Origin: Oopsacas minuta
Lineage: Eukaryota > Porifera > Hexactinellida > Lyssacinosida > Leucopsacidae
DNA: 64,000 nucleotides
NCBI GenBank assembly: GCA_024704765.1
Contig: JAKMXF010000155.1
Span: 640,912-704,911, forward strand
Direction: 5' to 3'
Made by a program: the position numbers and the translations under genes. Positions within the stretch are counted from its first letter, which is position 1. The number at the start of each line of letters is the position of its first letter. The notes beneath the pieces are model-generated. The model had not been told where the DNA came from and ran no database searches. It was given only the letters and a program-made list of their open reading frames with translations. This document shows, piece by piece, positions 35,250 through 46,340 of the stretch.

Positions 35250-36905
35250 TTCCGACTACATTTGTACTTTATTTAGTTACTTAAATTTTGTGAAACGTGA
35301 AAGTGATCAATAATTTCCCCGTATTTCACGTTGCCTTGGATTTTCTTTCACCATTATATAACACAAAATCGCAGTTCAGTTGGCCGCTTTGCTGAAGGCA
35401 CAATTGGATACTTCTTATATATTTTCAAATATTGAGTATGTGCATATAGAACATTAAACGACTATATGTAGTGGCGATATAGGCTAGTACTATGTACATT
35501 TCAATTTGCAATCTTAGTTAGATCTGATACATCAAGACATCTTAGCACAAATCTCGGAGATATTATGAAATGGCTTGGATCTTAGAACTTGTCTTAGATT
35601 TATCACCTTCCACACAACCTCGACCAAGTCTCAAAATGATTCCTACTGTAATTATGTTTCAAACCTAATCTATGATATTACTTAGATTCTAGAATCGAGT
35701 GCGTATAATTCAATGTTATTAATAGTGAATAATTTGAATATATGTATTTCTGTAATTACCGAATATTTTATGCAATTGTGTCCTCCGTTATTTGGTAATG
35801 AAAATTAACCGCCCTTACTTTCAATCTAACGGAGTAAGGTTACAGGCTAACTGCCGAAATCAATATTACTGATTAGTCTTAAGTCTTAACTATAAAAAAT
35901 ATTTAAATTACGATCAATATCTATTAGAAGTTTCTAGCCAAGATTCCACGTTATTAATCGTCAACCCATTCTGTAAAGCTGCTTGAGTAGCTTTAGAGTC
36001 GAGATTAGGCCTTCTACACCCATTTTCGGGGGTATGCAATGGGCTACCTCTACAAGTTGCTTGAGGTTTTGAAATTATTTTTTCGTGGCTTTTAGAACTT
36101 CCCCATCTCACCTTCTAGACTAGATATCATCTGCGGAGAAGCAAACAGAAAATTTTATAATATATAGTTCGGTATTACTCCTAAACCAATTTGGGATTAG
36201 GCGTTGGTAGCAATTAGCTCTGTTTGTGCAGGGAAATGACTACCGATGCTGGCCAGCTGACAAATTTGTACCCCTTTCCAGTTAGGATCTCGTACAGCGT
36301 GAGTTTTCTTCTTTTCCCCGAGGGATGCTCATCGCAATCATCATTCTTTATGCATGATTATTAAGTCCACAGACGAATTCGTTAACATTTTTCTTCAGTT
36401 GAAAAGCCTTGTGCCACTGTCTCAGGGTCTCTTTTGCAGTTGTGATACACATTTTGGTAAGTGTACTGATCGTTAGTTGTGTAGATAGCTTTGTACGCAA
36501 TTATTTCCTTAATCTTTGTACTGTTTGAGGCCTCCTCCTCTTCCTAGATGGCATAGTTTGCCATAAATTAAAATACCTTCTGTAAACAGTCGTCCAAAGG
36601 AATCATATCTTCTTGAATCGATGCAATATTTGGTGATTTTGAGTGAAGAATAGCACTTCCCATGTATAACTATTAAACAATAGTTCGAGGAATTTAGGAA
36701 GATTGCGTTGCGCGATTCAAATTTGATATTTTTGGTTTTCGAAAGAATCAGCCTCTATAATATGTTTGAATGTCCTCCCATTTCTTTAATACTTCTTCCT
36801 TAATTGTCATGTATTGAGAATTCTATCTCACTCCTCCAATTGTAGGCTAGATAGGAAGCTTCCCTCTGTCACTGGTCTGCGTCACGTATTTATTAGTCAT
36901 TAGAG
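35250..36905. other. Intron sequence with weak coding-like relics
   Basis: Minus-strand protein-like fragments occur at 35914-36111 and around 36190-36560 (with E-T-L-R-Q-W-H-K-A-F), broken by stops. No family is recognised. Confidence 0.25.
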
Positions 36906-36960
36906 CAGTGGTTTTCTACCTTTTTAAATCCCGGACCCCTAAACTTATTGCGGACACCGC
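36906..36960. mobile_element. Solo hAT-type terminus
   Basis: CAGTGGTTTTCTACCTTTTT followed by CGGACCCCTAAACTT is the classic start of many animal hAT elements. I could not find a matching inverted end downstream, so this is a truncated or badly decayed element. Confidence 0.5.
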
Positions 36961-37505
36961 GGAGCCTTACCCTTTCTATCTTCTGAGTAAGGAACTAAAA
37001 GAAGATTTAGTAACGGAGCGCATGCATCACTGACTATAAGTACTGGGAATTTCAATATTTCTGGACCAGGGATATTTGAGAAGTGCATTGTAATTTTTTC
37101 TATTTACAAATAATTGAATAATTTAATGGAATGCTTATTACAGTCATTAAGTTTCACAAATATGATGTGAATCTCACATTCTCCATCTTTAGTATTTTGA
37201 GGTGGTAAAAACATATTAATCACTTAAAATCCTGAAAATTGATCTTTGATTTACCAGTTCAAATGTAGAATAATCCATATATATTTATACAAAATACCAA
37301 AATTTATCATGGTAAGGTTGGCTGTACTTGAGTTACATTCGACACCATGGATGCAGTTGAGTAACTAAGGTTTGGATGGCCCTGGTTCATAATTATGTGC
37401 AGGGCCATCACTTCAAACTCGATTGAAATATTTTCAGTTTTTTCGGATCCTGCATTGGAATTTTTAGAATTGGAAATGGGAAATTTACATTTTACAGCAC
37501 TATTG

Positions 37506-38562
37506 GGAGTGCATGCATTAGCCTAAATTCGTATGCATGTATTAGTCCAAATTTCAGATGCTTGCGTTAGTCCAAATATCAATTTGGTATTAGTTCAAAT
37601 TTTTGGTGATCGAATGCATGTATTCAGGGTGAAGTTTCGTCGCGAAGAAATATTGTCATTACTTTTGTTGTTTTGAATCTAAATACTCTAAGCAGCTCAC
37701 AGCCTGCTCCAGATCCGAATCGAATCCAACACACAGCAGTTATCCAAATTCTCTACTAAATGCTCATCTTCTCAACTCGAGCCAATCTAGCTAGATATTT
37801 CATTAAAATTGCCAATTCTAGCACCTACCAACGTGAGTTCTAAAGGGGCGCATTCACTATTCAGAATTTCGAAGTTGTCATTAGTCAGAACATCCTTAGA
37901 CGTCACAAGGCATAGTATATTAGTCCGACTGTTGTCACAAGTCAGTATCGATTTTCCGACTGTTGTCACAAGTCAGAATCGCTTTTCAAGATTGTTGTCA
38001 CAAGTAAGGATCGATTTTCAGAATGTTGTCACAAGTAGAAAACAAAATATCCAACGGTCCGCCATTTTGCAAATTTTATAATATTCAGTCCAACAAAAGT
38101 CCATCTAAACAGAAAATTATCATGAATACCATATCCCCGCCCCTAGGTAAGTTAATAACCAGTACAAATGAAAACTCCCAGATCCATAAGGTAGTGAACT
38201 AAATTCCTAATCCCCTCCCAATGGTACTGGTTTATATTTACTACAATACAAAGTTTTGCCAGGGCTTCGTTTTGCCACGCGACATCTCGGAAAATAGATT
38301 CTGACTTGTGACAACAGTCTGAAAATCCATTCTGACTTGTGACAACTAAAGATATTCTGACTAATGACAACTTCGAAATTCTGACTATCGCAACTTCCCC
38401 GTTCTAAATACTCTCAGCAACTCACAGCCTGCTCCAGATCTAACTCACGCAAACATCATCAAAAATTTGGACTTATGCTGAATTTGATATTTGGACTAAC
38501 GCAAAAATATCTGAAATTTGGACTAATGCACGCATACGAATTTGGACTAGCGACGCGCTCTC
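37506..38562. mobile_element. Outer MITE with TTAGTCCAAAT subterminal repeats
   Basis: The 8-bp duplication CACTATTG is present at 37498-37505 and 38563-38570. The ends are imperfect inverted repeats of roughly 110 bp containing three to four spaced copies of a TTAGTCCAAAT motif, direct in the left arm and inverted in the right. It is 1,057 bp, of which 564 bp is an inserted second MITE with its duplication. A direct duplication (CTCACAGCCTGCTCCAGATC at about 37694 and 38420) lies on both sides of the inner element. No coding capacity. Confidence 0.8.
37845..38400. mobile_element. Inner MITE with TTGTCACAAGTCAGA repeats
   Basis: The exact 8-bp duplication GTTCTAAA lies at 37837-37844 and 38401-38408. 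The ends start GGGG, followed by an inverted pair CAGAATTTCGAAGTTGTCAT. The left half has four direct copies of TTGTCACAAGT(C)AG at 22-33 bp spacing (37930-38035); the right half has inverted copies. It is 556 bp, non-coding. GG ends with 8-bp duplications are compatible with a Merlin-type MITE, but hAT cannot be excluded. Confidence 0.85.
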
Positions 38563-39055
38563 CACTATTGAGTTAAATTATAAGGTTTCTAAAAGAAGTT
38601 TCCAAGTTCAGATACCACCTTTTTCACTTGTATGAATAGTTTTCCGACGTATGCAACTCTACCCTTGTCACATAGCCATTAATGTCAAGAACAAGAAGCT
38701 GGTTCTGCTAGCCTTGTGATAATTATCATTAATTAATTAAGATTGAAGTTTATCAGAAGTTCTGCGTATACCAAATTTGTAACAACCTTTGGGGGCCTGG
38801 CTCAATGAACAGCCTAAACCGCCTATTGCTACTCCACTGCATGGAGTCACAATGGGAATTGACTGTACTTAATTGCAAATAGGCCATGTAACCTCAATTT
38901 ATTTGAATGTAGTTTGGTGTCTGTATTAAATTGGTGGTGAATATCAAGTCGAGGCAATGAACATTCGAGTTGAATTGGATGCAGTTTAGCGTGATTTTGG
39001 GCTATTAACATGATATTAATTTTTTGATAATTTATTAATATTAGCAATCCATGGG

Positions 39056-39237
39056 CAGGGGCGGTCCTAGGATTTTGTATACCCTGGACAAGCCCGGAAC
39101 CAATCCTATGAAATTTCTTATTATATTGTGTGAAATGGTGGCCTTAGGATCTGGCAGAACCGGGGTCAGAAATGGGCCATATTTTCGATTCTTGTCAGAT
39201 GCCCCTTTTGCCTCCCCCCGAGACCCCACTGCCCATA
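39056..39237. mobile_element. Fragment of a hAT-type MITE
   Basis: It begins CAGGGGCGGTCCTAGGATTT and ends with CCCCGAGACCCCACTGCCC. This is a GC-richer patch of about 180 bp that resembles the ends of hAT-derived repeats. Inverted ends are only partial. Confidence 0.4.
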
Positions 39238-39518
39238 GGTTTAAATTATTTTAGAAATGTTGTGAAATTGTTTAAACATCATAGTTTCCAGTGATACATT
39301 CTACGCTAATTTATTTTAAGATATTAATATAATGTAAGATAAAGAAAGTAATCCAAGATCGTGAAAATATTGTGATCCGTTACAAAATTATGTATTTAAT
39401 GGAGTCGCTTGTGACTTTAATCATTCATTTTTCATAGAATACTCACACTTTCTGGGTTGTTTTTGAGCACAAACTATTCTTTTTTGGATATAGTTCCAAC
39501 TCCAATTTCCATTGTGTC

Positions 39519-39556
39519 GGCTACAATTGGCCCCTTGGGCTACAATTGGCCCCTTG
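39519..39556. repeat. Two tandem 19-bp units
   Basis: GGCTACAATTGGCCCCTT occurs twice, 19 bp apart. Confidence 0.8.
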
Positions 39557-40275
39557 AGCGACAAATTTTGTAGGTGTTATGTCTTAGGAAGTTGACAACA
39601 CAACATTCTCAAAATTTGTCCTAATCCTATCGAGTGACCACTTGTTCGCCGCAACTAGTCTAGCTCATTCTAATTATTCGCATATTCTCTCTCTTCTCTT
39701 TGGACGCGATTTGGCTAATTACTCATGATTTCAATGTACTTACTATGTATTTGTATGTCATACTGATTTTAGATTCGTTTTTCTTTTCGAACTAGTTTGG
39801 GTTAAATAATATGAATGATAACTAGAGTATTACACTATGATGGATTTCAACATTGAATCTTCTCCCCGAGACTGGTTACTCTGTACATTGACGGGTCTAG
39901 AAATTGTTGGCAAGGGGATAAATTTCCAGCTGGGCTTTGTAAGCCTCCAGTGGTATCCATGGGCAAATCCCTGGACGGCTAGCCATTTTGCCATAGCATT
40001 AGTTGCCTTCTTCTGTCAGAAACTATTAATCTCGAAGGTATTTCATCTAACCGCGTAATAATCATTTGGCTTTGAATATTAAACTTGTCTATTTATGTAC
40101 ATTGCTTCTGTGTACATATATGTATATGAATGTGTTGTTTACATTTGCACAAGGTAATATTCAAGTGAGTTAGCTACGTGTATTTTTGTTTTTCAACTTC
40201 CAAAGTTTTATATTAAAATTTTGACCATTACGACAAGTGACTGATGCCGAATACAGGGCAGTGTTAATAATGGCC

Positions 40276-40446
40276 ATCACTAGAGGCGTAGCTTGGTTTC
40301 CCACTCCGGTTGCTGACAATTTCTCTGGAATTGCTAGCAACCCCAATAACATAGAGATTGCTTGTATCCCCAGGAATTCAAGGGTTGCTGACACTAGCTT
40401 TGGGGTGACCAGCAACACCTATCGGCCCATTAGCTACGCTTATGTC
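40276..40446. repeat. Small inverted-repeat element
   Basis: GGCGTAGCT near the left end is matched by AGCTACGC near the right, and the interior carries GTTGCTGAC / TGCTAGCAACC repeats. It is probably a MITE; no target duplication was resolved. Confidence 0.4.
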
Positions 40447-41107
40447 CGCCACCCAAGGAACTTGTAAAAGGTGGAGTTTTTGTCAGGTAAACTTCATGTA
40501 AAATGGACGTTAAATGAAGAGGCCGTATATTGATGCTGTAAACCTAGTAGACAGTTTTAGCCTCATTAAGAACCTAATAAGGTAGCCGCTATACAGGGGT
40601 GATAAAAATGGGAAATGCTAGGGGATTGTTTTTGAGGTACGGGGGTGGTGGGTGCTGAGTACATCCTAGAAGAGATAGTTCAATTTGAGACTTAGGATTC
40701 ATGATAGTTAATACTCTAATTATTATTTTCTACGTTATATTGGTAAGTATGGAGATTTTCCTGTATTTATAATCACGTATACTATATTTTTGATGGTAAT
40801 AATTCCACTTTAGATGGTCAATTTTTCAAAAAGAAGATTCCATATTCGACCCAAAGGATGATCAATTATTCAATATTTCATGAATCAGATTGTACATTAT
40901 TTATGAATTAGTCAGCGTCTCGTTTTGTAATTTATTTGTTATCTTAAATGCTCCGTAAAAGTTATGAATACGCTTATCTTCATCAATTAGCAGAAACTTA
41001 CTTGTTAGCACTGTATAATGCCAATGAATACATAGGTGACCCCAGTCGCGCCCTACCGTGTCCCTGGAATTAGGTTAAGTTCAAGCATAGCATTCTATAC
41101 ACTAAGG

Positions 41108-43413
41108 CAGTGTTCCTCAAACTATTATCAGACAGCGCCCCTTGTCAACAATATTCCCTCGATGCCACCCCTCCAGAAAGTTCAAAATTTTTTACTACAC
41201 TCGTATTTGTTTAATGATAATAAGTAGTATTCATCAATTAATGAGAAGGGTGTACTTGAGCGTGATGTTCTTCGATGATCCCATTTACATCTGGTTTCAT
41301 ATCAGTTAACAGTAATCTCAAATCTCCGCATTGAGCAATACCTAGTCTGTTTCTTTGCTTCGTTAGTAATTGAACGACTGCATTAAAATCTCTCTCAACG
41401 AGATATGATGTCGGAAACGCCAGAACTAGCAGTTTTGCTACTTTACACAAATTGAGAAATTTATTTCGTCCTACGATTGCAATCCAAAATCATTCATACC
41501 CCATCATTGTAAAATCAACTTTTTCCTCGCAATCACTTTGCAAATCCATCAGCACTTCCTGCAAATAGAGTAAGAACTGTTTGGCATCCACACAGAAAGG
41601 GTCAATTAGCCAATGAGGCAGTTTAATTTCTAACAAGTCAGTGAATCGCTTGATCATATCTGCTTTCAGTACTCCAAGATGTTCACAATATGCTAGCAAA
41701 TCGTCATCTGAAATTTGGAGTCCTGCTAGGTGAGGAAACTGGTAAAATTCTCATCAATCGATATTTTGTGTAAATAACGTTAGTTTCCCTATGAAGGAAG
41801 TGACTACAGTTTTACACTTGACCAGAGTTACTAAATTGCCTTGTAGTTGCAACTTCATTGCATTGAACTTATCAAAAATATCAGTCAAATAAGCTACATC
41901 TGATTTCGCTGCACTGACAAGCTGCATTAACTGCGGTTCTCTTCCTCTAAAAATTCTAGAAAGGTGTCGAAGATACTGTAGAACCGACTGGGACACTTTC
42001 CTTTTGAGTGCCACTTCACTTCTGTGTTCAAAAGCAGACATTCAAATTCTGTTTCGTTTTCGTGACATATTTGGTGAAATATTCTTTCCTTGGTTGCGGA
42101 AGCTTTGATTGTATTTATAACAGTAATGACGATATGCAATGAGTTGTGCAAGCGCGTACTTCGATGTTTTGCTACCAAATGTTCTCGATGGGCGAAGCAG
42201 TGAATAGCGTAAACCTCAGACACAGCCTTTACAAGTACCAAATGGAACCACGATGCCTAACAACCTTAGCTGGTACCCATCTGTTGCACAAGCAATGATA
42301 TTATTCATGGGAATTCCATTTCCTGAAAGAAGTTTCCCACGACTTTGTAGATAGATTCACCTTTTGTATCAGTTACTAGTGGTCTAGCAAATAACATTTC
42401 TTCAACCATTATTCCTTCGAGAATATATTGGACATATGCAAGGAGCAGTGCTTCGTTACCTGGCAATGTGGATTCGTCAATTTGAAGAGAAAATTCCGTT
42501 GTTTTAAGTTTACTGTAGAGAGTTTTCTCAACATCACTAGTCATCATATTTATTCTCCTAGCAACACTATCATTGCTTAACGGAATGGACTTAATCACTC
42601 TTCGCCCATCTGAATGCATAACAGTTGTAACTGCTTCTTAGATTCCATGTAAAATGGGTTTTTACCAATTGCATGTGGCTAACCAGATTTTGTAATTAGT
42701 AACGAAATGTTATGAGGCAACCAAATCATCAATATTTTGTCTATCTATTTTTCCAAAGATTCCGCCCATTGTTTTGCGGCTGTCTCTCAATTAATGAAGA
42801 ATTGCACATCTTTCTCTACCTTATCACTGTGGCGCGTTTTCAGATGATCAATCATTCTTGATTGCTTCATTCCTCATTAGAAAAAATTTGTTCGCACAAC
42901 AAACACATTTGGAGTTGTTCATTAGAAGGAGATTTAACAAATCAGTATTTGACATAATCAGCATTATACTGTCTACACTTCTTTTTGCTATTCATTTCTT
43001 CGATCGAGTTTATCAATTCCTTTCGTTTTAGATTTCTATGTATGTATTTATATTGAAATTTAACAGATTACTAACTATTACGAAGTTTACATTTGTTTGA
43101 AGAATAGTGATGATTATATTTCGATTAGGAAAGCCATAGACCTTATGACAAAAGCATTCTTCATTCATTTTTAAGGATTAGCTGTTCTTAATAATCACCA
43201 AGAGTATTACCACTGTAAATGGTTTTGATCATTGAAGTATTTGTTAGCACCTATTGATAATGAATAATGAGGAATATGATAACACTTTTTTGACTTGAGG
43301 TCGTATCGCTGTTTCGCTTTCTATAACCCACAGTGTCCCCTTGCTCCGTGTTCGCCCCCCTACAACCCTTCAGCGCACCCCAGGGGGCTCTATGGCCCAC
43401 TTTAAAAACACTG
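41108..43413 (-). mobile_element. Buster/ZBED5-like hAT with exact 8-bp target duplication
   Basis: CACTAAGG is present at 41100-41107 and 43414-43421. The left end starts CAGTGTTCCTCAAACT and the inverted right end CAGTGTTTTTAAAGTG; the similarity is limited to the first bases, as is usual for hAT. It is 2,306 bp with a minus-strand transposase pseudogene. The perfect duplication contrasts with several frameshifts in the gene. Confidence 0.92.
41238..42960 (-). pseudogene. Buster/ZBED5-like hAT transposase, several frameshifts
   Basis: Minus-strand order: a BED-like finger near 42800-42960 (C-V-C-C...H-L-K-T-R-H, frameshifted). Then 42305-42619 with L-Q-I-D-E-S-T (catalytic-region Asp) and N-E-A-L-L-L-A-Y-V. 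Then an A-T-D-G motif near 42270. Next 41927-42241 with C-F-A-H-R-E-H-L and W-H-S-K-G. Then 41754-42041 and 41490-41699. Last is 41238-41450 with the dimerisation motif F-P-T-S-Y-L-V-E-R-D-F-N-A-V and L-T-K-Q-R-N-R-L. This is the arrangement of ZBED5/Buster-type proteins. Five or more frame breaks make it inactive. It lies antisense in the ERM intron. Confidence 0.87.
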
Positions 43414-43421
43414 CACTAAGG

Positions 43422-43977
43422 CAATGGTATTCTATTCAAATCCTAGGCCATGGATGGCAATTACCCTGCGACTTTCGAAACGATATCTCGATGAGTTTAC
43501 AGTAATTCATGATTATATGAGTAAATATGGTTATTTAATGTACTCTGTCATACTTACAATATATTTTGGAAGAATTTACGAAAAATGATAAATTTCATTT
43601 TTCTGAGATATTTGTATTATCAATATTTGACTGAAAACTATCAAAATTCATCGCCTTCAATGCAATGTAATTGGTTATTTCAACCGTGTGTTCTAGAAAT
43701 ATATCCACTAGTGTATTTACATCAATATACGCATGTGAATATACTATAATTAGTTATATCCTGTCAAATACATATGGCCAGATCAAAATTTAGTAACCAC
43801 ATTTTGATCACCCATAATTAGTAAAACAATTTTTTACAATATTTCAAAAATATTTCAAAATATTGTCACACTCCAAATTCACATCTTTACTCAATTCAAC
43901 GTCTATTATCACATCACATCTGCTCTATTCTACCTCTATTTTCACTGTTCCCCGATTCTGCATCTACAATCTTCAAC
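43422..43977. other. Upstream of the P-element relic; no gene
   Basis: AT-rich, with local short repeats such as ACCACATTTTGATCACC near 43797. It may contain the left end of the P-type element, which I could not delimit. Confidence 0.3.
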
Positions 43978-45170
43978 ATGGTCTGTCTTGTACCTGGCTG
44001 TAAGTCAAACTACCACGATAAAGATGAATATATATCTTTCTTCTCCTTCCCTACTGACAATAAGACTAGTGAGAAGTGGTTCTGAGCTATACTTCGACCG
44101 AGAGAGGACTATAAGATGTACAAACGATTGGGGGTACGTTGTGAACTTGTGATAATGCTTTTAATTAACACCATACTCAATAGTTATCGAATTTTATTTC
44201 TTCAAGGCCTGTATACAAGAATTTCCATGAAGAAGACCTCGAATGGACCATGCAATTCTTTGATGGAATGAAGTGATAAAGACGGAGAGGTAGAATGTTG
44301 CTCTTAAGAAGCGCAGTCCCTAGCATCTTCCCCAACTGTCCTAGCTATCTGATCTACCCTACTGTTAGAAGTCTTGCATATTTCAAAGAAACTGAATACC
44401 TTCTAACTGCCAAAATCCAGAATGATCCTCTTGAACATCATTTTGGTCTATATAGACAGATGTTAGGATCCCATTATAAGATTTCCTTTAATCAGATATT
44501 AGAGAGCGAACGCAGACTCCAACTTTCGAATCATCTAAAGGTGTTCGATCTTAAATGTTATTCTGCGTCTAGCTCTACTGAAGGCACCATTTCTCTGAAA
44601 GAATATCACAACGGATTTGCTGACGGCTGTGATTGTTAAATCAGGAACAACTTCATATAGGATATTATCTCACCAAATTGAACGAAATCTCACTTCCTGA
44701 AATAGAAGTCTCCCAAATAGAATGTCTCGTTTATATTGCGTAATATGCTATCTTTTCTTACATTAAGAAGTCTATTGGTTATCAATCTTGCCAAAGCCTT
44801 TTAACTTCAGATAAATTTCTCGAAGTTAACAATGATATCGGATCCCAGTATACTTTGATAGACTTAGTGGATAGATGTTCTCTTAAATATCCTTCTCGGC
44901 ATGTGGTGAAATGTGTGAATATTTTATATGAAACCTTTGTTCAAATTGACAAGAGTGAGTCCCTACACAAGGAATTCTGTACTGAACGATCTCGTAGCTT
45001 GTTGGTATCTATATCTATGAGCCTTATTGAAGATAGATACAGTGATATCTGGAAAGATTGGTGTTTTTGTGGTGTCTGGAATTGGGATATATTGTTGAAA
45101 TTGTGGTTAACATGATCTAATACAATCCTGTCGAAGAGGTTTCGCAATTATAATGTTATGGTCTTAAATA
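43978..45170 (+). pseudogene. P-element/THAP9-type transposase, internally deleted
   Basis: The start at 43978 encodes a THAP zinc finger: C3 and C8 in C-L-V-P-G-C, F-S-F-P, and W. A likely 73-nt intron follows (GTACGT at 44134, AG at 44206). The last Cys and the His lie in C-I-x-K-N-F-H-E-E-D-L just after it, with one indel. An in-frame TGA follows the Trp. Next, 44295-44639 begins with a THAP tail A-V-P-S-I-F-P-N-C-P-S-Y-L and passes directly into the C-terminal P-element motif D-P-L-E-H-H-F-G-L-Y-R-Q. The middle catalytic region is therefore missing. More C-terminal P-element sequence follows (V-Y-I-A-x-Y near 44735, then 44855-45115). It resembles the internally deleted P elements known from flies. 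Terminal repeats were not found. Confidence 0.82.
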
Positions 45171-45302
45171 GAGATAACACTAAGCTAAACAAATGTACCT
45201 GAATTTCTTTGTTCTTTTGTTTTAGATTACAGTATTCAACTATTACTGCATGCCCGCATGCCTGACGGGTGGAGAGAGTGAGAGGACGAAGAGCCAGACA
45301 AT

Positions 45303-45374
45303 ACAATGGAACCTCTCGTAGCGGGGAATCGAATCTTGGGGGATTAACCTCCCCACTTTGGGAGGTTTCATTGT
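45303..45374. repeat. 72-bp hairpin
   Basis: ACAATGGAACCTC at 45303-45315 is paired with GAGGTTTCATTGT at 45362-45374, around a GC-richer loop with GGGGAATCGAATC. It looks like a tiny MITE. Confidence 0.6.
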
Positions 45375-45719
45375 AAATGAATTATTATCAGTTTATCTTT
45401 ATGTATTGATATATTTATCTAGTACTGTATTGTGGATAATGGATTATATTTCTACTATTAATTTATTATAATATCGTAATTCTAATTATGTTTAGAGGTG
45501 TAAATCATTAAAAGATAGCAAAAGTTACATTAGAGCACTTTAGAATAGCGTTGAAAGGCATTATAACAATTATTTGAAATATTGAAAGTCCAGGGTGATT
45601 GCCATGTATGGTCCAGAAATTGAATAGAGTGCCATTCTCTTAGTGTATAGAATGCTATGTATGAGCATATATCTAGCACCATTTCATATGAATTGTTTGG
45701 TTATTTATGATTCAAGTTT

Positions 45720-46340
45720 CAGAGTTATAGTAGTGGGTATAGATGGCATATTTTGCCAATATTCACCAATATCTTGACAACCTCCAATACTATGGCCAAA
45801 TCATCAAACAGACATGTAGATGTACTCGACTTCCCAACCCTGAAATACATATTAATATGATATTCTCTCATGGTCATGATGCATCTTGAACATGAGCATA
45901 TATGGCATTATTAATAATTGCGCAATATTCTTTTGAGATATCGTATCTAAATGTATTATCAGATATGGGATTTCGAGTATATACTACATCTCTATTTTTG
46001 CATTTGCCCATAGAATAAAAAGTTGTCAAGTTATTGGTGAATATTTGCAAAAATATGCCATCCATGGTCACTACTATAACTCTGGAACGCGAGAACTTTA
46101 TAATGACAAATTTTGATAAAATATACAGTAACATCCTTAAATCCGATGTTATACATCTTGTAACCGTAATTGTATTAATTTACTCAACACACAGTTTCAA
46201 ATCTGTAATATTTTTCTGACATATTTGCTAAGTAAGCAATCAAATGAAATAATTTTGGCCTGAAAATAGTCTGTACATGTAGACTGCGAGTGATGTCAGA
46301 TATCAATAATACATTTCTTCAGGCCAAAATGTAAGGTTTG
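45720..46340. repeat. Inverted-repeat element and copy B of a dispersed repeat
   Basis: The left arm 45720-45781 is the inverse of 46022-46084 at roughly 85 percent. Both contain the CAGAGTTATAGTAGTG tip and a GGCATATTTT...TTCACCAATA stretch. The right part (46030-46340) resembles 6870-7165. It is probably a MITE family. Confidence 0.5.

Larger units (their letters stand above)
38571..41099. other. Intron sequence with small repeats, no gene
   Basis: Apart from the short repeats listed next I see no coding sequence. Short frames near 39837-40058 and 40237-40467 have no recognisable domain. Confidence 0.4.

Noticed and set aside
37920-38040. CRISPR-like array of spaced repeats
   Set aside because: The TTGTCACAAGTCAG copies are imperfect, few, and belong to the inverted arms of a MITE with an 8-bp target duplication in an animal genome.
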